DNA of 64,000 bases from Priestia megaterium (GCF_023824195.1 NZ_CP085443.1:1-64000), one strand, 5' to 3'. Shown: positions 1-8,242, numbered from the stretch's first letter. Notes: generated by a model from the sequence alone, not told the origin. A program made the numbers and translations.

Positions 1-273
1 ATGAATAAAACTGAACTAGTAGATGCAGTTGCAACAAAATCTGAACTGACGAAACAGGATTCAAAAAAGGCTGTGGATGCGTTGTTTGAAACGATATCTA
101 ATACGCTTGCTCAGGAAGAAAAAGTTCAATTAGTTGGATTTGGTACATTTGAAATACGTGAGCGCTCAGAGCTTACAGGTCGTAACCCTCAAACAGGTGA
201 ACAAATGACAATTCCGGCCTCAAAGTCTCCTGCTTTTAAACCAGGAAAAGAATTAAAAGAAGCCGTTAAATAA
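1..273 (+). CDS. HU family DNA-binding protein
   Basis: A 90-residue histone-like HU protein that bends and compacts DNA as a dimer. The family signature [10 protein letters not shown] is followed by the beta-arm tip motif RNPQTGE, and the length is the usual one for HU. The ATG is the first base of the window, so its ribosome binding site cannot be seen. A strong terminator follows at once, so it is probably monocistronic. A second, diverged HU gene lies at 10287. The product could coat the plasmid or supplement host HU; this role is inferred. Confidence 0.95.
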   Translation: MNKTELVDAVATKSELTKQDSKKAVDALFETISNTLAQEEKVQLVGFGTFEIRERSELTGRNPQTGEQMTIPASKSPAFKPGKELKEAVK

Positions 274-288
274 ATATGCCTCATAAGC

Positions 289-327
289 AAGCCCCCTAGA
301 GATAGACTTCTAAGTGGGGCTGTTTTT
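289..327 (+). terminator. intrinsic terminator after HU
   Basis: AGCCCC and GGGGCT arms with a T-run follow the HU stop codon. Confidence 0.8.
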
Positions 328-361
328 CATGGTGAAAAACTTCTAAATACCTACATATTAT

Positions 362-511
362 CTAATCAAGGTTTCTATTTTCATGAGTCATCGTCTTAGA
401 GTTAGAGGTAGGTTCTTTGCCAAGTCTAGGCTTCCAATTTCCTAACTTATTTTTCAAGTAATCCTTTAAAAAGTCACGCTTCTTTTTTCGTCTTTTATCT
501 CTATTTTTCAT
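362..511 (-). CDS. small basic hypothetical protein
   Basis: A 49-residue ORF beginning MKNRDKRRKKKRDF, extremely rich in Lys and Arg at the N-terminus. A good ribosome binding site (AGGTGGTGAG) sits upstream of the ATG at 511. No family was recognised. The basic N-terminus suggests nucleic-acid binding, but that is only a guess from composition. It is convergent with the HU gene. Confidence 0.5.
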   Translation of the reverse strand: MKNRDKRRKKKRDFLKDYLKNKLGNWKPRLGKEPTSNSKTMTHENRNLD

Positions 512-604
512 AAAAACTCACCACCTTTAGGCTACTTAACAGATTCAATTTATCCTTATTATAAGTATGGTGAAAAACCCAATCTTTATGCTAAATCTAT
601 AAGT

Positions 605-860
605 AATAAGTAGTTCATCTTACTACTAAAAGGTATACTTTTTCGGACTGATTAACTCATTAATGTCTATATTTTTTGTATTTTTTTGATATGTTTTGTA
701 GAAATCGTTTTCATTCTCTCATATATTGTTCATAATATTTTTTATTTGCTCTATCTTTTTATTATGAACCTACTAAATTTCCTAGAGACTGAAAGATTTC
801 GATGAGGTCAGAAGAAGCTATGTCAATGGTAGTCAATTCAGTAGGTCAAATAAAAGACTT
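605..860 (+). repeat. direct repeat copy A (Spo0E-like gene leader)
   Basis: This stretch closely matches 7228-7487, including GTATACTT, a CATTAATGTCTATA block, GATATGTTTTGTAGAAA and the ribosome binding site GATGAGGT. It contains the leader and first codons of a Spo0E-like gene. The copy here leads into a truncated gene and the copy at 7.2 kb into a full one, which points to an old duplication. The rest of 512-820 holds no other gene I can support. Confidence 0.7.
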
Positions 861-897
861 ACAAAAATACATTAAAAAAAGCACCTGTTTTTCGTAA
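820..897 (+). pseudogene. truncated Spo0E-like gene copy
   Basis: The ATG at 820 starts MSMVVNSVGQIKDLQKYIKK and then runs into an unrelated tail and a stop after 25 codons. The first 20 residues match the N-terminus of the Spo0E-like protein at 7447, as does the upstream DNA. The phosphatase signature (SQ-LD) is missing, so no Spo0E activity is expected. It may be a leftover of a partial duplication; an expressed short peptide cannot be excluded. Confidence 0.65.
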
Positions 898-1024
898 GTG
901 CTTGCCACTGATGACACCTCATGGAATCAAGAGGCTCTAAATCTTATAGTGCTGCTTATTTCTTAAATCAGGCTATCTATTAAAATAAAAAGCACCTCAA
1001 TTAATAGATGCCTAGTTTTTATTG

Positions 1025-1213
1025 TTATTTTTCTTCTGTAACCATAAATTGTACCACATTATTTAAATTGATGTGCACTAGCTCTTTTTCATTCGAAATG
1101 AATCTTTCATATTTTGTTATATGACTAATGACTTCTTTCTTTGATGTGGCTTCAAATTTTAATTCCTTTGTCCTGCCATTTATAAATTCGAAAATAACTT
1201 TAAATTTAAGCAT
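1025..1213 (-). CDS. hypothetical protein, 62 aa
   Basis: A small soluble protein starting MLKFKVIFEFINGRTKEL, mostly predicted beta then helix, with no signal peptide or membrane segment. A clear ribosome binding site (GAGGAGA) lies 7 bases before the ATG. It follows another small gene (1240-1419) by 26 bases on the same strand, and the two look like an operon. Both begin with an amphipathic beta strand, so they may be distant relatives. No known family recognised. Confidence 0.6.
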   Translation of the reverse strand: MLKFKVIFEFINGRTKELKFEATSKKEVISHITKYERFISNEKELVHINLNNVVQFMVTEEK

Positions 1214-1239
1214 AAGTGTATCTCCTCATTATCTACTTA

Positions 1240-1419
1240 TTATTCTTGTTTCATTAACTCTTCTTCAAAGAAAAAAGTACTTGGATATTTAGTAACCGTA
1301 TAAGAGTATCTTTTCATGTTTTTTACATAATGACTTTTTAAGATTGTTACTAATTCATTCGATACTCTTATAGTTACTGTTTCTCCATTACTAAATATTT
1401 TGACGCTTATATCCCTCAT
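1240..1419 (-). CDS. hypothetical protein, 59 aa
   Basis: Starts MRDISVKIFSNGETVTIRVS and ends EEELMKQE. A good ribosome binding site (AGGAGAG) precedes the ATG at 1419. It is the first gene of a two-gene unit with 1025-1213. No family recognised. Confidence 0.55.
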   Translation of the reverse strand: MRDISVKIFSNGETVTIRVSNELVTILKSHYVKNMKRYSYTVTKYPSTFFFEEELMKQE

Positions 1420-1773
1420 CTTCTCTCCTATTAAAAATAATAAGATTATCGTATTATTCTTATAATAGAGCTGAGAAAAGCTTACATCAATCCGTATAGA
1501 TTTTCCTCATTCTGGTATATGGGCTCGAAAAGTAAGTAACCTTTCCTCGATAGTTATTCCAATAAAGGTTACTACTAGTAAAGTATATAGTCATAAAATA
1601 GTAAAGGATTATTTTCTATAGATTTTTTTATGACCTACTGTCTCTTTTCTACCTCTCCTACGTTCTTCTCTTGCCTTTTTATTAGCGAACAGAGCCAAGG
1701 AATGTTCGCCATTAATGATGGGTGGGAAAAATGTGTCAGTCCCTAATCATTCTTATTATCTTTGGGCTAACGT

Positions 1774-2631
1774 TTACATACGCATTAATGCGCCATTAGG
1801 CTTTGGTAACTCCTCAGCTGTTATGAGATTCATTTTACAAAAATGTTCAAAAAATTGTTGTGCCTGCTCTCGTTCCTTTGGGTCACTTTTTAACGAAACT
1901 ATATCAAGCAAAATTTGAGCCATCCATAAATTATCAAAATAACGGTATTTACCTGTATTCCATGTCATTTTTTGGGATGACCTTTCTTTTACATAATATT
2001 CCCAGAAAAGCATCTGATCCGATTCCTGTTCTGTAAGTTGGAGTCTGTATTTTGAATGAGCAGGAATATATCCATCTTCACAAAGCTTACCGATAAAATC
2101 TTCATTCACCATATAGACGCCTAAGATACGTCTGTCTTTTTCAGGCATACTGGAATCTATTGCTGTTAACAAGACAGCACTATTTTGGTGCAAACGGGTG
2201 GGTTTGGTTGGCTTCCCCTTGTTATTACCACTTTTTATTACGCCTGAAAAAACCTTCCACTCTAAAAAAGAACTATTCTGTTCTTCTGTGTCACACCAAA
2301 AAACCATTTGTGATTCAGAATGAAGTTTATGATTTTTCATAAGTTTTTCATGTCCCCAGCGAAGTTCCTGGTTTTTTCGTTGTAGTTTTTTTTCCTCTTC
2401 CTTCTTCCATTCTTCCTCTTTTAGTTCCATTTCCTTTTTTCGTATAATTTGTTCAAGTGAATCAGCAACACTTTTATCATGTAGTTTTAGGTGCTTTCCA
2501 AATACATCGGGGAAAACAAACTTTTTATTTTCCGATGCGAAATGTATTTCAATACTAGAATCATTATATTTAACTATACTACCCGTACCAAAATGCTTGT
2601 GTGTAACTTTCTTATTGATTAGATTCATCAT
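1774..2631 (-). CDS. conserved hypothetical with N-terminal SH3/Tudor-like domain
   Basis: A 285-residue protein. Residues 8-45 (KKVTHKHFGTGSIVKY) resemble the small barrel domain found at the C-terminus of UvrD/PcrA helicases and in CarD-like proteins, which often contacts RNA polymerase or DNA. Residues 60-95 are a charged Lys/Glu coiled coil. The C-terminal half is globular and unrecognised. A strong ribosome binding site (AAGGAGG) precedes two adjacent ATGs (2631, 2628). It appears monocistronic. The domain call is by pattern only; the function is unknown. Confidence 0.6.
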   Translation of the reverse strand: MMNLINKKVTHKHFGTGSIVKYNDSSIEIHFASENKKFVFPDVFGKHLKLHDKSVADSLEQIIRKKEMELKEEEWKKEEEKKLQRKNQELRWGHEKLMKNHKLHSESQMVFWCDTEEQNSSFLEWKVFSGVIKSGNNKGKPTKPTRLHQNSAVLLTAIDSSMPEKDRRILGVYMVNEDFIGKLCEDGYIPAHSKYRLQLTEQESDQMLFWEYYVKERSSQKMTWNTGKYRYFDNLWMAQILLDIVSLKSDPKEREQAQQFFEHFCKMNLITAEELPKPNGALMRM

Positions 2632-2872
2632 TCTAGGCCTCCTTGTAGAATAAAAACTCGGTTACTATTAGATAGTAAATTGATAATTTTATTCAACTAA
2701 CTTACCTTTAAAGCTCACACAACTGTTTGAATTTTCCCTCGGTTTAAACACGGATATTGAAAAAACGTGTCCATAATTCTATCTGCATAAAAATAAAGTG
2801 GAATTCAAAATATGATTAAAAAAACAATTGTAAGACTATTATAACATTTTTTAAAAACATTACAAAATTTTA

Positions 2873-2902
2873 TTGACAATATATTTTAATTTGAGGTAAA
2901 AT
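2873..2902 (+). promoter_or_regulatory. sigma-A-type promoter
   Basis: TTGACA, an 18-bp gap and TAAAAT, reading rightward into a region (2910-3110) with no intact ORF but clear inverted repeats. Confidence 0.6.
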
Positions 2903-2904
2903 GG

Positions 2905-3115
2905 AGTTTTATTATTTATAATAACTCGAAATAAAAGTCGCCAAAAAGTCGCGAAACTTCTGGAAAGTCCCTATAAATAACCACTTGATTACCGGTGATA
3001 AGCGAAATGATTCCACGATTAAACTAATCTCTAAACTAACCCTCATTGCGTTGGTGGCTTAGTTTAGGGGTGTACTACTTCAGTAAGTGTTACAAGTAAA
3101 AAGCAAAAGAAGAAG
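2905..3115 (+). ncRNA. possible structured plasmid transcript
   Basis: Downstream of a good promoter lies about 200 bases with no ORF. It contains a hairpin pairing CTAAACTAA with TTAGTTTAG around 3031-3065 and a smaller GGTGATAAGCG region. It could be a small RNA, a leader, or a decayed gene. The Rfam Bacillus-plasmid RNA model should be tested. This is structure plus promoter only, so confidence is low. Confidence 0.3.
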
Positions 3116-3121
3116 ATATGA

Positions 3122-3253
3122 ACATTATTAGTAATACACACAAAGAAAGAATGGACATCTGGAAAAGTTACTGCTGTAGCATTTGTGAAGAAAGTAGAAA
3201 TGAAAAAAGCGACATTTTATAATAAGGTAAAAGCTTACGCGGCAACGAAGTAA
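3122..3253 (+). pseudogene. serine recombinase C-terminal remnant
   Basis: An open frame with no start codon ends KKEWTSGKVTAVAFVKKVEM then KKATFYNKVKAY. This is the C-terminal helix-turn-helix of resolvase/invertase-type serine recombinases (typical form: GKITAVEAMKRLGLSKATFYRRVKEYE). The catalytic N-terminal domain is absent. It is a relic of a past recombinase gene or of recombination at this place. Confidence 0.65.
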
Positions 3254-3394
3254 CTTCTTTTTGCCTTTTTATTTTGTTAGCTATGCTAGATGCTCGAAAG
3301 AAATCCTAGAGGCGACGTAAAAAAGCAGTAATTCACTCAAATTCACACATGTAGCTTCGGTAAAATTATCTATTTTTAAAAACTTACTTTAATC

Positions 3395-3421
3395 AAAAAA
3401 AGCATCCTTAAGAGGATGCTT
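3395..3421 (-). terminator. terminator of the 3420 gene
   Basis: AGCATCCT and AGGATGCT arms followed, on the minus strand, by a T-run. Confidence 0.8.
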
Positions 3422-3626
3422 AAAAGTTATTCTGTAAAGCTTCACTTTTTTTCTTAAGTTTTTGGCTTTCTTCCTCTAACTCAATAATTCTATTTTGAAG
3501 ATCTTTATTATCAAAGTCCTGTTCTAACTCCTCAGATAATTTTATTCGCTTTTTATGAATTTCAATTCGTTTTTTTGCAATCGCTTCTAACTCTTTATTT
3601 AATTGTAATTGTTCGTATGGATTCAT
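3420..3626 (-). CDS. small coiled-coil protein, copy 1
   Basis: A 68-residue, highly charged protein, almost wholly predicted coiled coil (MNPYEQLQLNKELEAIAKKR then LSEELEQDFDNKDLQNRI). Ribosome binding site AAAAGGGGA. It has a shorter relative at 5450-5632 and a decayed copy at 60039, so it belongs to a plasmid-amplified family. The function is unknown; heptad structure suggests dimerisation or a partner protein. Confidence 0.65.
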   Translation of the reverse strand: MNPYEQLQLNKELEAIAKKRIEIHKKRIKLSEELEQDFDNKDLQNRIIELEEESQKLKKKSEALQNNF

Positions 3627-3844
3627 TGTATTTCCCCTTTTGGTATATGATTTTCACCTTCAACATAAGAAGACAAATTCCTTTAAAATAAAGTACATTG
3701 ATGAACATAGTGATCGCGCCAAACGCACTGAAAACAAAGCCAAAATTCTATCCAATTCGCATCCATACTACTAAAGATTCATATTGCTACTTCACGCATA
3801 AGGATGAAAGAAAGTACAGTAAGACCATATATGCCAAATGCTAC

Positions 3845-4006
3845 CTATTGAAAAATTTCGTGAATTTGAGGAGCTATTAAAACTCCTATTATAGCCATGG
3901 TGAAAATGAGGTTCATGACCATAAAGAAGCTTATAAAACGCCTCCCCTTAAATCCCTTCTCATACAGTTTAGCTGCATCTAGATCTTCTTGTTTTAATTC
4001 TCCCAT
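3845..4006 (-). CDS. small single-pass membrane protein
   Basis: A 53-residue ORF: charged N-terminus (MGELKQEDLDAAKLYEKGF) and one strong hydrophobic segment (FISFFMVMNLIFTMAIIGVL) near residues 24-43. The ribosome binding site is weak (AGGGC). No family recognised. Confidence 0.45.
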   Translation of the reverse strand: MGELKQEDLDAAKLYEKGFKGRRFISFFMVMNLIFTMAIIGVLIAPQIHEIFQ

Positions 4007-4246
4007 AGTTCATTGCCCTGGTATTTAGTTCTTATTTATTATAGCACGGCATGCTATTTACATTTTTAGTGGATTAATGTAATCGAATTCAAGATTAGGA
4101 GATTATTAGCAAGTGTTTAGAAATTCTCATATCAAAAATTCCGTGCATTATTCAATGAAAATAAAATGGTAAAAAACACCAATTCATATAAATGATTATT
4201 ACTCCTTTATAAGCTATAATATGATATGAGGAGTAGTGATGTTAGT

Positions 4247-4450
4247 ATGTATTATTACGGCAAAAGAAATCAAGAACCTTTAGCTCAAGAACAAACAGAG
4301 GTTTGGGAATGTACAGTAGAAGATTGTAAGGGCTGGATGAGAAAAGATTTCTCTTACGACAACCACCAAAAATGCCCTTTGTGTGGAAATCACATGGAAG
4401 CTGGAGAACGGCTTATTAATAAAATCCCCCTTAATCCCCATCGAAGATAA
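4247..4450 (+). CDS. ydjO: YdjO-like cold-inducible zinc-ribbon protein
   Basis: 67 residues from the ATG at 4247. It contains the two Cys pairs of a zinc ribbon (WECTVEDC and CPLCG) in the order found in the B. subtilis YdjO family. The ORF is open 7 codons further upstream, but the family start and the AGGAG site at 4230 favour 4247. A strong terminator follows about 145 bases later. The role of YdjO is not established; cold induction is known for the family. Confidence 0.75.
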   Translation: MYYYGKRNQEPLAQEQTEVWECTVEDCKGWMRKDFSYDNHQKCPLCGNHMEAGERLINKIPLNPHRR

Positions 4451-4592
4451 TTTGTACCAATGCTATCGCATAGATTAAATATTACTACTATATTATTTAA
4501 TTTAATTGAAAATATAGTTAATTTAATTGCATTTGCTTTCTATTTCTATTGTATGTTATAACTAGTTATACCTTGTATCGATCGTCTTGTCT

Positions 4593-4626
4593 AAAACCCA
4601 GGCTTTTTTTAAAGCCTGGGTTTTCT
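4593..4626 (+). terminator. terminator after ydjO
   Basis: CCCAGGCTTT and AAAGCCTGGG arms then TTTT. Confidence 0.8.
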
Positions 4627-4673
4627 ATTGAACTAATAGTAGATAAATCATGGTTTTCTAATTATAAGACCAT

Positions 4674-4706
4674 AAAAAAAGACTCCTTCATAAGGAGTCC
4701 TTTTTG
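4674..4706 (-). terminator. terminator of csp
   Basis: GGACTCCTTA / TAAGGAGTC type arms with a minus-strand T-run next to the cold-shock gene stop. Confidence 0.85.
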
Positions 4707-4719
4707 TTATCACTTTTGA

Positions 4720-4920
4720 TTATGCTTTGTGAACGTTAGCAGCTTGTGCTCCACGTTGACCTTGCTCGATATCAAACGTTACTTTTTGACCTTCTTCTAA
4801 TGATTTGAAACCTTCACCTTGAATAGCACTGAAATGAACGAATACATCGTCTCCGCCTTCGATTTCAATGAAACCGAAACCTTTGTCTGCATTAAACCAT
4901 TTTACTGTACCTTGTGTCAT
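4720..4920 (-). CDS. csp: cold shock protein (CspA/CspB family)
   Basis: 66 residues from [20 protein letters not shown]. Both RNA-binding motifs are intact: RNP1 (KGFGFIEI) and RNP2 (VFVHFSAI). It should act as an RNA chaperone that keeps mRNA unfolded. The start at 4920 has the ribosome binding site GGAGGCAAC; the longer frame upstream lacks family similarity. A gene-free stretch of about 130 bases upstream is consistent with the long structured leader usual for csp genes. A terminator lies just downstream. Confidence 0.95.
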   Translation of the reverse strand: MTQGTVKWFNADKGFGFIEIEGGDDVFVHFSAIQGEGFKSLEEGQKVTFDIEQGQRGAQAANVHKA

Positions 4921-5163
4921 AATGTTGCCTCCTGCTGTGGAATACTCCACAAATGTATTACCTCTCTTGCCCAATCATACTATTTCAAGATAAAAACTTC
5001 TGTTTAAGGTTTTTTCTTCTCTCAATCTTATACCGAACAAAAACAAGTTAAATATAGTGTAACACATAGGGATATTGATAGCAAATAATTGCTTTTTTCC
5101 ATTTAACCGTTATAATCATACTTGTCTACGGACTAAACTAAACAGTGAGAAAGAAGTGCCATT

Positions 5164-5304
5164 ATGAGAAAGTTAAAACCCTCTTTTCAAAACCTAGTCA
5201 ATGAAAACAGACATAAAATACTAGAAGATAAAAAGGTCATGGAAAAGATTGAAGAAAAAATTGAAGCTCGCCAGGAGCAGGCTATAAAGATGAAAACGAA
5301 ATAA
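5164..5304 (+). CDS. FbpB-like small basic protein
   Basis: A 46-residue basic helical protein: MRKLKPSFQNLVNENRHKIL followed by a Glu/Lys-rich helix. It matches the pattern of the Fur-regulated basic protein FbpB family, which in B. subtilis assists the small RNA FsrA in iron-sparing translational repression. No clear Fur box (GATAATnATTATC) was seen upstream, so iron control is unproven. A terminator follows immediately. Confidence 0.65.
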   Translation: MRKLKPSFQNLVNENRHKILEDKKVMEKIEEKIEARQEQAIKMKTK

Positions 5305-5316
5305 GAGTAGAATAAA

Positions 5317-5351
5317 AACATCCTATGTAAACTGTAAACGGATGTTTTTTT
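5317..5351 (+). terminator. terminator after fbpB-like gene
   Basis: ACATCC / GGATGT arms followed by seven Ts. Confidence 0.75.
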
Positions 5352-5449
5352 GTATTGTACTGCTATTGCATTTCTAGGTAAATGGCTTTTTACAGGATAT
5401 TTCATCTGCTATGTCGAATCTAGAAAGTCACAAGAAAGGAGCTGTTAAT

Positions 5450-5632
5450 ATGAACTCAAAAGAACAAACGAGGTTGGCAACTACTAGAGAACAAATGGGG
5501 AATACTAAAGAACAAACTGATTTATCTTCTGAGTTAGAACAAGACTTAGAGAATTTAGGATTACAACGACGAATGAAGCAATTAGAGTTAGAAAGCAAGT
5601 TCCTAAAAAACCAGAACGATGAACTTCTTTAA
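5450..5632 (+). CDS. small coiled-coil protein, copy 2
   Basis: 60 residues; the ATG at 5450 follows the ribosome binding site AAAGGAGCTG. The C-terminal half (LSSELEQDLENLGLQRRMKQ) aligns with LSEELEQDFDNKDLQNRI of the protein at 3420, so the two are paralogues. Entirely charged and helical. A terminator lies just downstream. Function unknown. Confidence 0.65.
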   Translation: MNSKEQTRLATTREQMGNTKEQTDLSSELEQDLENLGLQRRMKQLELESKFLKNQNDELL

Positions 5633-5637
5633 TTCAC

Positions 5638-5664
5638 AGCACCCGTTCAGGGGTGCTTTTTCAA
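5638..5664 (+). terminator. terminator after coiled-coil gene
   Basis: AGCACCC / GGGTGCT arms then TTTTT. Confidence 0.8.
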
Positions 5665-6102
5665 CATTTTAGTACTTTTACCTCAGAACCACCTATCTAT
5701 GATTAATACTTTCTCCCAGAGCAAACAAATAAAAAAGATGGTTTACTCTCTTTTTATCTAATTCAGCTCTGTCTATCTATATATGTTTTATGATGAGATT
5801 CCATTAATCGCTATTTACTTTAAATTAACATGTTTCATTTTCAAAATAAATCTTTGATGGTCCAGATTACTTGATCTACAAAGATTAATTCATGCTTATA
5901 TCTCTTCCACTCCTTCTCATAGTTAACCTCAATATGACATCCAAAGAAAAGAGCTAGTCGTCTAATTGAAATATCTTTATAATGGCTTCCTTATGCTTAT
6001 TCTTAAATTATAGTACTAAAACCCAACAAAATTTGACAAAATAAAAACCTTAACCTTATCCTATACTTAAAGATAAACTCAAGGAGTTGAGTTATAACAT
6101 AA
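5665..6102. other. gene-free stretch
   Basis: About 440 AT-rich bases with stops in all frames. I see no convincing gene, RNA or repeat here. Confidence 0.5.
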
Positions 6103-6111
6103 GTGGATAAC

Positions 6112-6231
6112 ATGCAGCGCTTTATAGAGTTAGTTTTAAAGTTTGAACAATCCTTAAATAGAAAGCTAACTAATCAAGAAAAGGAATTTCTAATGTGGGT
6201 TCTAGAAAAGGAAAAACAGATAGAAGCGTAA
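6112..6231 (+). CDS. hypothetical protein, 39 aa
   Basis: MQRFIELVLKFEQSLNRKLT then a helical tail ending KEKQIEA. An in-frame GTG at 6103 is the other possible start, and an AAGGAG lies at 6081. It converges with the AbrB-Sda fusion gene, 7 bases apart. No family recognised. Confidence 0.5.
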   Translation: MQRFIELVLKFEQSLNRKLTNQEKEFLMWVLEKEKQIEA

Positions 6232-6238
6232 TTCTAAA

Positions 6239-6538
6239 TTAATTACTCCTATCTGTTTTAGTAATGAAGGGTAGAGCCCTTCTTTTCAATTCTTCCTCAA
6301 GAATAAGAATGAAATCTTTATCTAGCTTTAATTCAATTGCTTTAAAGTACGATGCTAACAATGTTTGATCATTTAATGTCTCCTGTACCTGTACAAACCC
6401 GCCCATAACGAGTAGCTCTAAATATGTTGTATTATCTTCTCTCCCAAAAGCTTTACATAATTCATATCGAATTTTCACACGTCCCAATTCGTCTAATTCC
6501 CTTACAATACCTGTTCTTTTCATTTTAGATGCACACAT
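6239..6538 (-). CDS. AbrB N-terminal domain fused to Sda-like kinase inhibitor
   Basis: 99 residues in two recognisable parts. Residues 6-50 (MKRTGIVRELDELGRVKIRY) match the DNA-binding swapped-hairpin domain of AbrB. Residues 55-95 (LNDQTLLASYFKAIELKLDK then DFILILEEELKRRAL) match Sda, the checkpoint protein that blocks sporulation kinases such as KinA; the equivalents of Sda Leu21 and Phe25, needed for KinA inhibition, are kept. The AbrB arginines at R8 and R15 remain, but the R23-R24 pair reads Cys-Lys, so DNA binding may be altered. The start at 6538 has ribosome binding site AAGGAAA; no good internal start for Sda alone was found. It lies 12 bases after a decayed nucB-like gene. Confidence 0.8.
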   Translation of the reverse strand: MCASKMKRTGIVRELDELGRVKIRYELCKAFGREDNTTYLELLVMGGFVQVQETLNDQTLLASYFKAIELKLDKDFILILEEELKRRALPFITKTDRSN

Positions 6539-6550
6539 ATTTTTCCTTTT

Positions 6551-6995
6551 TTATTTTATCTGAATTAAAACCTTTGTTCCACTCGGCAATTGATTGACTT
6601 GATAAGATATCCAAGAACCTGCGCTCCGATTATCAGCAGGCTTAGCATACTCAATTTCTGCACCTGTTCCTCCTTCACCACAAAATGTCATTGAAAATTC
6701 ACTTCTATCATAACCTTACTTAATAGGAAGCCCCTTTAAAGATTGGCTTCTGTTCTCTTCTGCCCCATCAGGATTAATTGTACAAATAGCTGACTTACCT
6801 TCATTAATGGTATGTTCAATATGCGCTGCGGTTTTAGAGTATTTATCAGTCGGAAAATAGATCACTTTATCTATCATAGGATGTGGTACTTTCTTGTGAT
6901 GAAGAGAATAAATCCTTTAAGTCAATGTTTTCTACGTCAGTCACATAAGCTATAATCAACAAAATAAAAATAATCCAGTATATGGTTTTTTTCAA
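6551..6995 (-). pseudogene. nucB: NucA/NucB-type secreted nuclease, decayed
   Basis: From a TTG at 6995 (ribosome binding site AAGGAG) runs a signal-like segment (KKTIYWIIFILLIIAYV). After a one-base frameshift near 6880 comes KYSKTAAHIEHTINEGKSAI, then DGAEENRSQSLKGLPIK, an in-frame TAA (6716-6718), and GYDRSEFSMTFCGEGGTGAE with DNRSAGSWISYQ. These are the NucB motifs, including the DR-E and DNR-AGSW elements. With one frameshift and one stop it cannot make an active nuclease. B. subtilis NucB degrades DNA around sporulating mother cells. Confidence 0.85.
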
Positions 6996-7185
6996 TCTTC
7001 TCAACTCCTTCACTAAAAACAGTATTATGAGAAACGCTCAGAATTGCAATGAATGAATGACCCGCGAAATAAAGAATATCTTCTTCTGGTAGCTTCTCAG
7101 TAACAACATTTCAACACTTATGCACCATAATCCCCTTAACTATGTATAATTAATTTGTGATTAAGGTTGTCCAATATAGATAGTC

Positions 7186-7211
7186 CCAAAAAGTACACCT
7201 TTTTGGACTGT
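7186..7211. repeat. 26-bp near-palindrome GTCC...GGAC
   Basis: GTCCCAAAAAGTACAC with CTTTTTGGAC forms a near-perfect palindrome. A very similar one lies at 36500-36526, and half-versions at 630-655 and 7243-7262 sit before the two Spo0E-like copies. It could be an operator or the end of a vanished element. Confidence 0.4.
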
Positions 7212-7227
7212 GAAAAAATGACTTAAA

Positions 7228-7487
7228 AAACATCTATTTAAAGTAAAAAGTATACTTCTTCGAATGGGATAGCTCATTAATGTCTATAATTTTTGTATTT
7301 TCTTGTAATTTTTTGATATGTTTTGTAGAAACCGTTTTCATTATATCTTATATTGCTCATAATATTTTTTATTAGCTCTATCTTTTTGTTATAGACCTAC
7401 TAAATTTCCTAGAAACTGAAAAATTTCGATGAGGTGAGAAAAAGCTATGTTAATGGTAATCAATTCAGTAGGTCAAATAAAAGACTT
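7228..7487 (+). repeat. direct repeat copy B (Spo0E-like gene leader)
   Basis: Matches 605-860 across the leader, ribosome binding site and first 20 codons, with scattered substitutions. The intact gene at 7447 belongs to this copy. No other gene is visible between 6996 and 7446. Confidence 0.7.
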
Positions 7488-7887
7488 ACGAAAGTGCATT
7501 GCAAAAAAAAGGAAAGAATTAATTGATCTAGGTAGTAATTATGGACTTTTAGATAAAAAAACAATTAAGTGTAGTCAAGATTTGGACAAGCTTATAAATT
7601 TGCATATGAAATCTTATTCTAGTTCAACTAACATGTTTTTAGATTACGAAGGGGATCTACCTAGAATGAGACACTCGTATGGTAATTATAAAGTTAGTGA
7701 TTTCAAATATGAGGTAAAAGCCGTTGAGCTTGCAAGAAGTAATATTCGTTTTTGTTCTGCCCAATTGATTGCTCATTCAAATCTAGCAACATTTGGAGTA
7801 TGTACTGCTTTAGTTCTAGTTGGTAATGGAACGAAAGCAGGTTTTGTTGCCCTTCAAAATTTACGAAAGTTAACAACTCATTCGTGA
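7447..7887 (+). CDS. Spo0E-family phosphatase with C-terminal extension
   Basis: 146 residues. Residues 10-57 carry the Spo0E-like pattern: IAKKRKELIDLGSNYGLLD followed by KTIKCSQDLDKLINLHMKS, including the SQ-LD signature that contacts Spo0A. Spo0E-type proteins remove phosphate from Spo0A and delay sporulation. The family is normally 50-85 residues, so the last 85 residues (EVKAVELARSNIRFCSAQ and onward) are an unusual extension of unknown role. Ribosome binding site GAGGTGAG before the ATG. A terminator follows at 7934. Confidence 0.75.
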   Translation: MLMVINSVGQIKDLRKCIAKKRKELIDLGSNYGLLDKKTIKCSQDLDKLINLHMKSYSSSTNMFLDYEGDLPRMRHSYGNYKVSDFKYEVKAVELARSNIRFCSAQLIAHSNLATFGVCTALVLVGNGTKAGFVALQNLRKLTTHS

Positions 7888-7933
7888 AAATCTATCTTTT
7901 CTAACGCTTTAAACTAAATTTATAAGTACTTAA

Positions 7934-7967
7934 AAAACATCGGATTAGAAAAAACTGATGTTTTTTT
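7934..7967 (+). terminator. terminator after Spo0E-like gene
   Basis: ACATC / GATGT arms followed by seven Ts. The 275 bases beyond it up to 8242 hold no gene I can support. Confidence 0.65.
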
Positions 7968-8242
7968 AAACACTTTAAACTCAGAAACTGATACTAATTT
8001 AACTTTTCCTAATGAATCTTGTTCCTTAATTTCACACATACCATTGTTATATAACCACAAAACATTATAATTTTTTCTTTAAATATGACATTACAATCAA
8101 CCTTCACTAATTATCCTTTCAAGCGCGAGGCTTTCTAAATAATCCTTTAAGGATACTAATTCATCAGTGTCCTTTTTTATTTTGAGAAAACAGGGAATCT
8201 TTTAAGGCTCGTCGTATTAATAGTTATAAAGAGGTGGTTGAG

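Noticed and set aside
3698..3880. Plus-strand 60-codon frame
   Set aside because: No ribosome binding site and it overlaps the better-supported small membrane protein on the minus strand.
7026..7040. TTATGAGAAAC as a possible dif-like arm
   Set aside because: It carries an extra base relative to the arm consensus and the left arm is poor.
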